Below, piece after piece: positions 35,147-43,651 of a stretch of 64,000 nucleotides of DNA (positions are counted from its first letter, which is position 1; each line of letters starts with the position of its first letter). Under the pieces are notes generated by a model. It was not told where the DNA came from, ran no database searches, and saw only the letters and a program-made list of their open reading frames with translations. Source of the stretch: JANQUM01 sp047630355 (GTDB lineage: Bacteria; Bacteroidota; Bacteroidia; Cytophagales; Spirosomataceae). Made by a program: the position numbers and the translations under genes. The DNA lies in contig JBLHXN010000006.1 of the NCBI GenBank assembly GCA_047630355.1, positions 7,191-71,190 on the forward strand, in the 5' to 3' direction.

Positions 35147-36352
35147 ATGAAACTTAATTCAGGATCAAATTACGATCAAATCAATTTCGATGATACTTAC
35201 GTGACATTTGCCCATTTATCAAACCAAAAATTGCGTAAAAAATATGTGATATTTTGGCTGATGAATCAGAATTGGATGGTAAAGATAGGTACTTTTTTAC
35301 TAAAGCTTGCATTCAAATTAAGGCTACCAATCAAATATTTAGTAAAAAATACGCTGTTTGAACAATTTTGCGGTGGTGAAAGTATCGAGGAGTGCCAAAG
35401 TGCAATAAATAATTTGGCTCAGTTTGGAGTGGGAACAATCTTAGATTACTCGGTTGAAGGTGAAGATAACGAAGAAGATTTTGACGCAACCGTAAACGAA
35501 CTGGTACGTACCATTGAAACGGCTTCTTCTCAACCTGAAAAAATTCCGTTTGCGGTCTTTAAAATTACGGGAATTGGCTCGTTTGATATTCTTGCAAAAT
35601 ATCAAACGGATAAAGATTCACTTTCAGAAGAAGAAAAAGTAGCTTTTAGACGTATTAAAGACCGGGTAAGCTTTTTGGCGAGCATAGCGGCTTCCCGCAA
35701 TGTCCGGCTCTTTTTTGATGCTGAAGAAAGCTGGATTCAGAACACAATTGACGAGCTGTGCTACGAAATGATGAAATTACACAACACAGGCGAACGGGTA
35801 ATTATCTACAATACTTTCCAGTTTTACCTGAAAGCCAGTCACGGAAATTTAGTGAATGCTACCGAAGCCGCACGCTTGGGTGGCTACAAAGTCGGGGCGA
35901 AGTTGGTCAGAGGAGCTTACATGGAAAAAGAACGCAAGCGTGCCGAAGATATGGGATATGATGATCCGATTCAACCCGACAAACCCACCACCGACGATGA
36001 TTTCAACCGTAGCATGATATACGCCATTGATAATTTGGATATATTTGCCATCTGTCTTGGTACCCACAATGAGGATAGTTGTAAACTCTGCATTGAAACC
36101 ATGCAGCTCCGTGGAATCATGCCAACCGATGAACGAGTATTTTTTGCTCAATTACTGGGTATGAGTGATAATATCTCGTACGGCGTTGCTTCGGCTGGTT
36201 TTAATTCAGCCAAGTACGTACCCTACGGTCCTGTTGAGGCAGTAATGCCTTATTTGTTGAGACGCAGCGAAGAGAATACGTCAGTTTCGGGTCAAAGTAG
36301 CCGGGAGTTTTTATTAGTCAAAAACGAAGTTAAACGAAGAAACGCGAGGTAA
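35147..36352 (+). CDS. Proline dehydrogenase
   Basis: 401 residues. The FAD-binding TIM barrel is shown by PFAVFKITGIGSFDIL, VRLFFDAEESWIQNTIDELC, the signature GYKVGAKLVRGAYMEKERKR, and YVPYGPVEAVMPYLLRRSEE at the C-terminus. It oxidises proline to pyrroline-5-carboxylate and passes electrons to quinone; the product goes to glutamate. It is a single-domain PRODH, not a PutA fusion. LspA follows 17 bp later on the same strand, so the two may be co-transcribed. Confidence 0.9.
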   Translation: MKLNSGSNYDQINFDDTYVTFAHLSNQKLRKKYVIFWLMNQNWMVKIGTFLLKLAFKLRLPIKYLVKNTLFEQFCGGESIEECQSAINNLAQFGVGTILDYSVEGEDNEEDFDATVNELVRTIETASSQPEKIPFAVFKITGIGSFDILAKYQTDKDSLSEEEKVAFRRIKDRVSFLASIAASRNVRLFFDAEESWIQNTIDELCYEMMKLHNTGERVIIYNTFQFYLKASHGNLVNATEAARLGGYKVGAKLVRGAYMEKERKRAEDMGYDDPIQPDKPTTDDDFNRSMIYAIDNLDIFAICLGTHNEDSCKLCIETMQLRGIMPTDERVFFAQLLGMSDNISYGVASAGFNSAKYVPYGPVEAVMPYLLRRSEENTSVSGQSSREFLLVKNEVKRRNAR

Positions 36353-36369
36353 TCGCAAACTAAATTTTA

Positions 36370-37149
36370 ATGAAGTCTCCGTACAAATATTTTATATTAA
36401 CCGCAGTTTTAGTAATCATCGATCAGGCAATAAAAATGTGGATGCAGTACGATGTGCTGCCGAATCATTACGGAAATCTGCCAGTGATACCAGATATTTT
36501 CGATTTCCACTACGTACTAAACCCCGGAATGGCATTTGGCATGGAGCTCGGCGGCGATTATGGAAAATTATTCCTGAGCATTTTCCGACTTCTCGCAACT
36601 TTGGGTATCGGTTATTACATAATTCATTTATCGAAAAAAGATGCCCACGCTGGTTTACTTTGGTCGGTGGCGGCAATATTGGGTGGGGCATTGGGTAATG
36701 TAATCGACAGCACGTTCTACGGCGTCTTCATCGAAGGAAATGTTATTTCTGGTTCATCATCGCCTTGGTTTCACGGTCAGGTAATTGACATGTTTTACTT
36801 TGAATTTTTTGACGGTTTCTGGCCGGAATGGATTCCGGTTTGGGGAGGTTCGTATAACTCTACGCCAATCTTTAATTTCGCAGACGCCAGCATATTTTGC
36901 GGAGTAACTTCCATTATACTTTTCCAAAAGTCTTTTTTAGATCCTGTAGAACCCCCTTATATAAAAGACGCAACGGAAATAAATATGCTCAGTCCTGAAG
37001 ACCAAGCTACGTTAAAAATAGCAGACGACGATTCGGAACATATAGTTAATGCTGCTCCCGAAGCAAAAATAATTGATTCGGAAAACAGCATTACAAACGA
37101 TTCTATTGAACCAAACAAGCCACAAATAGACAGTCCGGAGACTAAATAA
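36370..37149 (+). CDS. lspA: Lipoprotein signal peptidase II with acidic C-terminal tail
   Basis: 259 residues. The four-helix core has the two catalytic Asp motifs: GNVIDSTFYG (family GNxxDR) and FNFADASIFCGV (NxADxxI). It cleaves prolipoprotein leaders in the inner membrane. Typical LspA is about 160-170 residues. Here there is an extra segment before the second motif (GSSSPWFHGQVIDMFYFEFF, then DGFWPEWIPVWGG) and a tail of about 55 Asp/Glu/Asn/Pro-rich residues that should face the cytoplasm. Similar insertions occur in Bacteroidota LspA. The small membrane protein at 37167 follows by 17 bp. Confidence 0.9.
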   Translation: MKSPYKYFILTAVLVIIDQAIKMWMQYDVLPNHYGNLPVIPDIFDFHYVLNPGMAFGMELGGDYGKLFLSIFRLLATLGIGYYIIHLSKKDAHAGLLWSVAAILGGALGNVIDSTFYGVFIEGNVISGSSSPWFHGQVIDMFYFEFFDGFWPEWIPVWGGSYNSTPIFNFADASIFCGVTSIILFQKSFLDPVEPPYIKDATEINMLSPEDQATLKIADDDSEHIVNAAPEAKIIDSENSITNDSIEPNKPQIDSPETK

Positions 37150-37166
37150 CTTCAACATTTAATTTT

Positions 37167-37415
37167 ATGACGCTCACAAAATCACAAAAAACGATTCGCT
37201 TTACGCTTGTAATCGTATTATTTCTGTTAATTTTTATGCCCGCTCAAATACCAATTCAGGCTTTAAAAATAGGCTTTATCGTTGGTTTAGGAGTATTTTC
37301 TTTAGCACTTCAGTGGATTATTTCTCGTCAAACGCCTACAGGAAGTCTTCATACTCAAAGTCTTATTCTGATGGTTTTAACCATTGGCATTTGCGGCATT
37401 TTATTATTCATCTAA
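37167..37415 (+). CDS. Small membrane protein of unknown function
   Basis: 82 residues with three hydrophobic helices (IRFTLVIVLFLLIFMPAQIP, then IGFIVGLGVFSLALQWII and LILMVLTIGICGILLFI). No recognised domain. It lies 17 bp after lspA and ends just before a strong hairpin, so it closes the transcript. Confidence 0.6.
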   Translation: MTLTKSQKTIRFTLVIVLFLLIFMPAQIPIQALKIGFIVGLGVFSLALQWIISRQTPTGSLHTQSLILMVLTIGICGILLFI

Positions 37416-37432
37416 AGTTTAGATTGGTTCCA

Positions 37433-37474
37433 GCAAAAATGCCCCAAAGTAGTTTTACTTCGGGGCATTTTTGC
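37433..37474. terminator. Bidirectional terminator between convergent genes
   Basis: GCAAAAATGCCCC (37433-37445) pairs exactly with GGGGCATTTTTGC (37462-37474), and the loop extends the stem through AAGTA/TACTT. A and T runs flank it on both sides. It separates the small membrane protein (plus) from the LysM gene (minus). Confidence 0.8.
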
Positions 37475-37496
37475 TATCCGTAATTTCTATCTAAAC

Positions 37497-38162
37497 TTAC
37501 TTTTGAGTGGAGAACGGTATCACTAATTTTTCACCCCGTTGGGCAGAATTTTTTGTTCTTCCGTTTGCTTTCATCAACGCCTGAAGAGATACGTCGTACT
37601 TTTTAGCTACAACCCGTAAGATATCACCTGGTCCAACGGTATGAATGGCCTGCACCGGAACTGTAATTTTGGTAATGTTCACTTTAATATTAGATGGATC
37701 TACGCTTGAATTATAACTTTTCAACGTACTTACCGACACATTGTATCGATTTGCAATCGAATAAAAAGTTTCGCCGCTCGCTACTTTGTGCGTGTGACTG
37801 GCTTCGCCCGTGTTGGTATTTGATATAATCGGTTCTGGTTTACTTACCACTGCCTCTTCCGGAACAGTATTCTCATCCGTAGCCACACCAGAAGAAGGTA
37901 GAGAGATATCCGGTAAGTTTTGTGAAGGTTTATCATCATACTCCGCCGCATCATCCGCCTCTTCCATCTGAGCAGATACCACATCAGGTTGAGTTGGAAT
38001 CATTTCTTCGGCATTCGAAGGCGTATCATTTAGATACTGCCAGCCGATGAACAGCAGTAATACAATTATTCCCAATAAGATAGCAAGAACTGCTTTTGGA
38101 AGCGTACTTGAACCTTCAGCGGGAGGCGGATTTTTCTGATTTCTTCTTTTTTCAAATTCCAT
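37497..38162 (-). CDS. Membrane-anchored protein with two LysM domains
   Basis: 221 residues. After a basic N-terminus comes one membrane helix (AVLAILLGIIVLLLFIGWQY), then an acidic Ser/Glu/Asp-rich linker, then two peptidoglycan-binding LysM modules: THKVASGETFYSIANRYNVS, and IHTVGPGDILRVVAKKYDVS with SAQRGEKLVIP. The layout, without a signal-peptide cleavage site, suggests an inner-membrane protein reaching the cell wall. No enzymatic domain is present. Single gene. Confidence 0.8.
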   Translation of the reverse strand: MEFEKRRNQKNPPPAEGSSTLPKAVLAILLGIIVLLLFIGWQYLNDTPSNAEEMIPTQPDVVSAQMEEADDAAEYDDKPSQNLPDISLPSSGVATDENTVPEEAVVSKPEPIISNTNTGEASHTHKVASGETFYSIANRYNVSVSTLKSYNSSVDPSNIKVNITKITVPVQAIHTVGPGDILRVVAKKYDVSLQALMKANGRTKNSAQRGEKLVIPFSTQK

Positions 38163-38293
38163 TATAGGGACATTTTAATTCGGCACGTGGGCAAATCAAC
38201 ATTGCATACATTCTTGCAAGTATTCAGATACCCTACTTTTGTGAGCAAATATAAGTTAAGTTAGTAAAAGTGGCTAAAAAAACAGAGAGTTAG

Positions 38294-38791
38294 TTACTTT
38301 ACACCATTTGATACACTTCTCACATTTTCGCTCATTTTATTGACCGCCGTTTTCATTTCTTCTTTAAAGTTTTCGAGTTTTTCGCTGACTGATTCATCAG
38401 CAACCGCGACTATTTGTGCCGCAAGAAGTCCCGCATTTTTAGAAGCATTCAGGGCTACGGTGGCTACCGGAACGCCATTAGGCATTTGTAAAATTGATAG
38501 AATAGAATCCCAACCATCAAGAGAATTACTCGATTTAACCGGAACACCAATTACGGGTAGAATGGTGCAAGCGGCAACCATTCCGGGTAAATGTGCCGCA
38601 CCACCCGCTCCGGCAATAATCACTTTCAATCCTCTTTCTTTGGCGGAAGAAGCGTATTTCATCATTTTTTCGGGAGTTCGGTGGGCAGAGACAACGTCCA
38701 CTTGATACGGGATTTTGAGTTGATCAAGTACATCAGCAGCGGCTTGCATTACATTCCAGTCCGAGCTGCTGCCCATTATTATTCCAATCAT
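38294..38791 (-). CDS. purE: N5-carboxyaminoimidazole ribonucleotide mutase
   Basis: 165 residues with the PurE signature: GSSSDWNVMQAAADVLDQL, then VVSAHRTPEKMMKYASSAKE, VIIAGAGGAAHLPGMVAACT and GVPVATVALNASKNAGLLAA. It converts N5-CAIR to CAIR in purine synthesis, after PurK. It lies 81 bp downstream of purK on the same strand. Confidence 0.95.
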   Translation of the reverse strand: MIGIIMGSSSDWNVMQAAADVLDQLKIPYQVDVVSAHRTPEKMMKYASSAKERGLKVIIAGAGGAAHLPGMVAACTILPVIGVPVKSSNSLDGWDSILSILQMPNGVPVATVALNASKNAGLLAAQIVAVADESVSEKLENFKEEMKTAVNKMSENVRSVSNGVK

Positions 38792-38872
38792 ATTTTTAGG
38801 ATTAAGTCCCGATGGTCACCGAGATTAGGAATTAGTATTTAGTCTATTTTAACAAAGTTTTCTTTTCAATCT

Positions 38873-40012
38873 TTAACCACTGATTACTTTCAGCGTATTT
38901 TTCACGAACTCCACTTTTTCTTTCAGTGAATCCAGGTTATCGTCTACGATTGTGACGTGCCCCATTTTCCGAAATGGTTTCGTAGTTTTCTTTCCGTAGA
39001 GAAACGGATGAACGCCTTCTACTTTCAAGACTTCATTCATTCCTTCATAAACGGCGTTTCCTTCGTAGTTTTCTTCTCCGAGTAGATTTACCATTGCTGA
39101 TAATCCGCATGAAGTCGTGGCTCCAAGCGGTAAATTCAAGATTGCCCGTAAATGCTGCTCGTACTGCGAAACGTCATTGCCTTTTATAGTTTGATGCCCG
39201 CTATTGTGTGGTCTTGGGGCAACTTCGTTTATTAATATTTCGCCCGATTTGGTCAAAAACATTTCAACCGCTAATAGTCCGACTACTCCGAATGCTTCGG
39301 CAGTTTCTTTAGCAATACGTTGAGCTTCTGCTGAAATCTTAGCAGAAATAGTGGCGGGAGAAAATAAGTATTCGACGAGGTTTGCCGTGGGATGAAAAAC
39401 CATTTCCACGACCGGAAAGGTTTTTAATTCCCCTTCTTCATTTCGGGCAACAACTACGGCGAGTTCTTTCTCAAAGTCAACTAGCTTTTCTAAAACTCCG
39501 GGAGCGTCGAAACCCTTTTTTATGTCTTCTTTAGTTTTGATAATCTGCACGCCTTTACCATCATAGCCACCCTCTCCTATTTTGTGAACGGCGGGTAAAA
39601 ACGAGGCTTTTTTTTCTAAATCTAGTAAATTTTCGGTCAGGATAAATTCCGCAGTGGGAAGATTATTGTCAACAAAAAACTGCTTTTGAATTCTTTTATC
39701 TTTGATTTTTCGTAAAACCGATGGTTGCGGAAATACTTTTTTACCGAGCCTTTCGAGTTCTTCTAAAGCTTCGAGAGAAACGTTTTCAATCTCAATGGTG
39801 ACAACGTCCGCATCCTGAGCAAACGCCAAAATACTATCGTAATCATTTAACGAACCGACGGTAAATTGGTGAGCAATGTCTTTACACGGGGCATTGGGGT
39901 CTGGATCGAGACATTTAATGGTTAAATCAAAATCAATAGCAGCTTGAACGAGCATTCTGCCCAATTGTCCACCGCCCAAAACCGCAATGGTAGTTGCGTG
40001 CCGGAAACTCAT
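38873..40012 (-). CDS. purK: 5-(carboxyamino)imidazole ribonucleotide synthase
   Basis: 379 residues, ATP-grasp fold: TIAVLGGGQLGRMLVQAAID at the N-terminus, then AVHKIGEGGYDGKGVQIIK for ATP binding, and ILINEVAPRPHNSGHQTIKG for the metal/phosphate site. It makes N5-CAIR from AIR, bicarbonate and ATP and hands it to PurE, encoded just downstream. Length matches the family. Confidence 0.95.
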   Translation of the reverse strand: MSFRHATTIAVLGGGQLGRMLVQAAIDFDLTIKCLDPDPNAPCKDIAHQFTVGSLNDYDSILAFAQDADVVTIEIENVSLEALEELERLGKKVFPQPSVLRKIKDKRIQKQFFVDNNLPTAEFILTENLLDLEKKASFLPAVHKIGEGGYDGKGVQIIKTKEDIKKGFDAPGVLEKLVDFEKELAVVVARNEEGELKTFPVVEMVFHPTANLVEYLFSPATISAKISAEAQRIAKETAEAFGVVGLLAVEMFLTKSGEILINEVAPRPHNSGHQTIKGNDVSQYEQHLRAILNLPLGATTSCGLSAMVNLLGEENYEGNAVYEGMNEVLKVEGVHPFLYGKKTTKPFRKMGHVTIVDDNLDSLKEKVEFVKNTLKVISG

Positions 40013-40079
40013 AAAACTCGAATTTTAGATAGTTTTCAAAAAGGTACGTCCGCAATTTACGCTATTTCTGGCGTTTCCT

Positions 40080-40622
40080 TCAACGAAATATATCTCGTCT
40101 CCGCTTTCTGCGAAGTAATTTTTTAAAACCAAGGAACAAGAATAAAATAGCGGCTACGCCAAATAACAACGCTAAACCGTTTATGTTGATCAGGCTTAAT
40201 AGAATGGCGATTCCGAGAAAAATAAACCCCGACGGAATCATTGTTCCCCAACGTTTGAAAGGCTTTTTCTTCTTATTTTTTACTGGACGCTTCTGCGTTT
40301 CCTTCACTTGTTGGTTCGGAAATAGCTTTTCCATGAATGTTCCGCCCTGTCGCCTCTGAACCTGCTTCTGGTTTTGAGGCAGATAGTTTTCAATAACTAA
40401 TAAAGAAGCCTCCGGAATAATTTCATCCATGACTATTTCTGCTGGTGTAACTTCTTTGGTTTCCAAAAGAGTTAAAATAGGATTCGCATCTTGATTTGGG
40501 GTACGAACACGCTGCTTTTGAACAAAGATGTCTACTTGAGCAGGTTGAACAAATGCGTATTCACGCTTACAGCTGGTAAAAATGGACGAACTCAGAAGAA
40601 GAAAACCGAGTAATTTTTTCAT
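40080..40622 (-). CDS. Hypothetical lipoprotein with C-terminal membrane segments
   Basis: 180 residues. The leader is MKKLLGFLLLSSSIFTSCKR with lipobox Cys. A Gln/Pro-rich middle (ENYLPQNQKQVQRRQGG) is followed by a highly basic patch (KRPVKNKKKKPFKRW) and two adjacent hydrophobic helices (IPSGFIFLGIAILLSLINI, GLALLFGVAAILFLFLGF), with a basic end RRKRRRDIFR. No known domain recognised. Single gene downstream of clpX, separated from it by a terminator. Confidence 0.6.
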   Translation of the reverse strand: MKKLLGFLLLSSSIFTSCKREYAFVQPAQVDIFVQKQRVRTPNQDANPILTLLETKEVTPAEIVMDEIIPEASLLVIENYLPQNQKQVQRRQGGTFMEKLFPNQQVKETQKRPVKNKKKKPFKRWGTMIPSGFIFLGIAILLSLININGLALLFGVAAILFLFLGFKKLLRRKRRRDIFR

Positions 40623-40660
40623 ATAAAAATCTGCAAATATTTTTGGGTAAATTCACAAGT

Positions 40661-40696
40661 AAAAAGGCAACTGCATTCACTGCAATTGCCTTTTTT
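40661..40696 (-). terminator. Terminator after clpX
   Basis: A GGCAA-TGCA stem against TGCA-TTGCC, with one internal mismatch, is flanked by A5 and T6. It starts 17 bp after the clpX stop codon. Confidence 0.8.
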
Positions 40697-40712
40697 AATA
40701 TTCAAATAAGTG

Positions 40713-41975
40713 TTAGGCAACTTTCTTGAATTCAAAAAACGTAGAACCCTCAAATTTGTTGCGGGCGTAATCTTCCGTCATCGTAAATTCCTTGATAGAT
40801 TTATCAGAAGGGATATCATACATGATATCAGTTACAATCGCTTCGCAAATCGAACGTAGTCCACGAGCTCCTAAACCAAAGTCAACCGCTTGATCGACGA
40901 TGTAATCAATGGCATCGGGAGTAAACGATAACTTTACGTCTTCCATGTTGAAAAGTTTTTTGTATTGTTTTACCAACGCGTTCTTCGGTTCGGTCAAAAT
41001 TCGTTTCAACGTTTCCCGATCTAACGGATTTAGGTAAGTCAATAACGGCAAACGACCAATTAATTCAGGAATAAGACCAAACGATTTCAAATCTTGCTGC
41101 GAAACAAAACGCAGAATGTTTGATTCGTCAAGCCGACGCATATTATTATCGCTCGAAAAACCGATTGGACGGGTATTCTTGCGTTTTGCAATGTGAGCTT
41201 TAATACCGTCAAACGCTCCACCGCAGATAAATAAGATATTTGTGGTGTCAATTTGCGTTAGCTTTTGGTCGGGGTGCTTACGTCCGCCTTGCGGTGGAAC
41301 GCCTACGATAGAACCTTCCAATAACTTCAATAAACCTTGCTGAACACCTTCACCGCTTACATCACGAGTGATGGATGGGTTATCACTTTTACGGGCAATC
41401 TTGTCGATTTCGTCAATATAAACGATTCCTCTTTGAGCAGCATCAACGTTATAATCAGCCGACTGTAGCAAACGAGTCAGAATACTTTCAACGTCTTCAC
41501 CTACGTAACCTGCTTCGGTAATTACGGTAGCATCAGCAATGGCAAACGGCACCTGAAGAACTTTGGCGATTGTACGGGCAAGGTAAGTTTTACCCGTTCC
41601 GGTTTCCCCAACCATAATAATATTCGATTTCTCGATGGTAACCTCATCGTCTGTTTCCGGTTGCATCAGGCGTTTGTAGTGATTATAAACCGCTACGCTC
41701 AACACTTTTTTAGCTTCGTCTTGTCCGATGATATAATCGTCCAGATAGTCTTTTATTTTCGCTGGAGCTTTTAATTCAAACTTGGGTGTAGCGATTGGCT
41801 TCAACTCTTTCTCTACCGCCGCCTCCGCTTCAATTCCAAATAATTCCTGCTTGACAATATCATTGCCCTGAATCACGCAATCGTTGCAGATATGCCCTTC
41901 GTTTCCGGAAAGGAGTAATTCAACTTCATTTTTCGGACGACTGCAAAACGAACATTTCGGCTCTTTAACCTTCAT
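40713..41975 (-). CDS. clpX: ATP-dependent Clp protease ATP-binding subunit
   Basis: 420 residues. An N-terminal zinc-binding domain (CSFCSRP...ICNDC) precedes the AAA+ core: GETGTGKTYLARTIAKVLQV (Walker A), IVYIDEIDKIARK (Walker B), the pore-associated GGRKHP, and the sensor-2 segment FGLGARGLRSICEAI. It unfolds tagged substrates and feeds them to ClpP, encoded 106 bp upstream, with a terminator between. The start is the ATG at 41975, as in the family. Confidence 0.97.
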   Translation of the reverse strand: MKVKEPKCSFCSRPKNEVELLLSGNEGHICNDCVIQGNDIVKQELFGIEAEAAVEKELKPIATPKFELKAPAKIKDYLDDYIIGQDEAKKVLSVAVYNHYKRLMQPETDDEVTIEKSNIIMVGETGTGKTYLARTIAKVLQVPFAIADATVITEAGYVGEDVESILTRLLQSADYNVDAAQRGIVYIDEIDKIARKSDNPSITRDVSGEGVQQGLLKLLEGSIVGVPPQGGRKHPDQKLTQIDTTNILFICGGAFDGIKAHIAKRKNTRPIGFSSDNNMRRLDESNILRFVSQQDLKSFGLIPELIGRLPLLTYLNPLDRETLKRILTEPKNALVKQYKKLFNMEDVKLSFTPDAIDYIVDQAVDFGLGARGLRSICEAIVTDIMYDIPSDKSIKEFTMTEDYARNKFEGSTFFEFKKVA

Positions 41976-42036
41976 TTACTTGTGATCTATTGGTAATACT
42001 TGAGTGCAAATATGGCACACCGTTTCTAAGTAAAAA

Positions 42037-42069
42037 AAATGGGAGGGCACAAGTCCTTCCCATTTCAAA
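42037..42069 (-). terminator. Terminator after clpP
   Basis: On the minus strand AAATGGGAAGG pairs with CCTCCCATTT around a short loop and runs into TTTTTTTTAC. It lies 13 bp after the clpP stop codon. Confidence 0.85.
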
Positions 42070-42081
42070 TAAAATATAAAA

Positions 42082-42753
42082 TTAAACCCTTGTCAGTACT
42101 TCGTCAATCAAGCCGTAAGCCTTAGCTTCTTCCGCTTTCATCCAGTAGTCACGATTCGAATCACGGTCAATTTCTTCGTATGCTTTTCCCGTGTGCTTGA
42201 CATATATTTCGTACAACTCTTTTCTTAGTTCTACAATTTGTCTCACAGTAATTTCCATATCACTTGATTGTCCCTGCATGCCACCGCTTGGTTGATGAAT
42301 CATCACGCGGGCGTGGGGCAGTGCGGTACGTTTTCCGGCAGCTCCGCCAGCTAATAAAACCGAACCCATTGAGGCAGCCAATGAAGTACAAATAGTAGCT
42401 ACATCAGGGCGAATATATTGCATGGTGTCATACATTCCAAGTCCGGCGTAAACAGATCCTCCGGGGCTATTGATATACATTAAAACATCTTTCTTTGCGT
42501 CAACTGATTCTAAAAATAGCAATTGAGCCACAACAACGTTAGCAACGCGATCATCAATACCAGTTCCAACAAATATAATCCGGTCCATGATCAGACGCGA
42601 AAATACGTCAATGGCGGCGAAACGCATTGGGCGTTCCTCAATAATATTCGGGGTCATATTTTGCACGTTGTGCTTCACATAATCATCAACGGTTGTGCCG
42701 CTCATTCCCATGTGATTCACCGCGTAATTTCTAAATTCTTCTCCTATGTGCAT
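42082..42753 (-). CDS. clpP: ATP-dependent Clp protease proteolytic subunit
   Basis: 223 residues. Catalytic Ser in SLAASMGSVLLAGG and His in ARVMIHQPSGG are both present, and the third residue probably lies in EIDRDSNRDYWM. The oligomer-forming core is AIDVFSRLIMDRIIFVGTGI. It forms the tetradecameric proteolytic barrel of ClpXP. The N-terminal 30 residues before the core are longer than in E. coli ClpP and may be processed. clpX is the next gene downstream. Confidence 0.96.
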   Translation of the reverse strand: MHIGEEFRNYAVNHMGMSGTTVDDYVKHNVQNMTPNIIEERPMRFAAIDVFSRLIMDRIIFVGTGIDDRVANVVVAQLLFLESVDAKKDVLMYINSPGGSVYAGLGMYDTMQYIRPDVATICTSLAASMGSVLLAGGAAGKRTALPHARVMIHQPSGGMQGQSSDMEITVRQIVELRKELYEIYVKHTGKAYEEIDRDSNRDYWMKAEEAKAYGLIDEVLTRV

Positions 42754-42826
42754 AAATTGTCAGGATTTATTAGTGTGTTTATTTCGATAAAAGTAAAACG
42801 GTGCAAAAAGGGTAAAAGTTCAACAA

Positions 42827-43528
42827 TTAGCACTCGCCCGTCTCTACGTCGCAGGCTTCTCCCGTTGCCGCTGCGGGTTGCATTTCTGCCTGAATTTTCG
42901 TGATTGTCTCCACAAAAACCTCCGGCGGTTGAGCACCGCTAAATCCGTATTTATTATTAAATATAAAAAATGGCACGCCCGTAACACCCTGCTCTTGATA
43001 ATGCTTTATTTCTTTGGCTACCCAATAGTCAATCTCTTTATTATCAAGTGTTTCCTCGGTTTTTTCGATCGGCCAGCCAAACGCTAACATTACATCGATA
43101 TAAGATTGCCGCTGCGAAAAATCAACGCCTTGCTCAAAATAAGCTTTGAATAAATGCTCTTTGAGTTCGTCTTGATTTCCGTCTTCCCGACCTACGAACA
43201 ATAAGTTATGAAAAGGAAGCGTATTTACGGCTTTCTTCATTTTATCGAAGCGAAAATCAATGCCAACAGATTTGCCTACGATGTCCATGTGCTTATAAAT
43301 TTCCTCGACCCGCTCCCCACTACCAAATTTCTTATTGAAATACGTTTCCCGGTCAACTCCTTCTGTCGGAATAGTAGGATCAAGCTGGAACGGATGCCAA
43401 CGAATTTCAGTAGTTGCGTCAGGTAATTGGCTTAGAGCTTCCTCCAGACGCTTTTTACCCACAAAACACCACGGGCAGGCTACGTCTGAAACAATATCGA
43501 TGGTTATTTTATTATTTGTAGAGTTCAT
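42827..43528 (-). CDS. DsbA-family (FrnE-like) oxidoreductase
   Basis: 233 residues from Met 43528 (MNSTNNKITIDIVSDVACPW); the longer frame from 43759 would cross the promoter and start of the divergent gene at 43652. The thioredoxin-fold signature is ACPWCFVGKKRLEEAL, with the redox pair CPWC, followed by helical inserts and EQGVTGVPFFIFNNKYGFSG, which holds the cis-Pro loop. No leader, so it is cytoplasmic, as in the FrnE group. The C-terminal CDVETGEC adds two Cys. Substrates unknown. Confidence 0.85.
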   Translation of the reverse strand: MNSTNNKITIDIVSDVACPWCFVGKKRLEEALSQLPDATTEIRWHPFQLDPTIPTEGVDRETYFNKKFGSGERVEEIYKHMDIVGKSVGIDFRFDKMKKAVNTLPFHNLLFVGREDGNQDELKEHLFKAYFEQGVDFSQRQSYIDVMLAFGWPIEKTEETLDNKEIDYWVAKEIKHYQEQGVTGVPFFIFNNKYGFSGAQPPEVFVETITKIQAEMQPAAATGEACDVETGEC

Positions 43529-43599
43529 GTTTAGTTGTGTATTATTTCCTGATTTACTAACAAGATGCTTCACCGGAAAGTGCAAAACCTTAGCAATTA

Positions 43600-43629
43600 T
43601 TGAAGCATCACCTACTTTTAATACCTTTG
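43600..43629 (+). promoter_or_regulatory. Bacteroidota-type promoter before the DUF2157 pair
   Basis: A TTG (43600-43602), then 19 bp, then TACCTTTG (43622-43629), matching the -33 TTG and -7 TAnnTTTG elements used by the primary sigma factor of Bacteroidota. Transcription should begin near 43636, leaving about 15 nt before the GTG start at 43652. Confidence 0.65.
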
Positions 43630-43651
43630 TGAAAATACAAAACTGCAACGA

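Noticed and set aside
37497..38162. LysM protein as a peptidoglycan hydrolase
   Set aside because: Only LysM modules and a membrane helix are present; no catalytic domain (NlpC/P60, M23, amidase or SLT) is visible.
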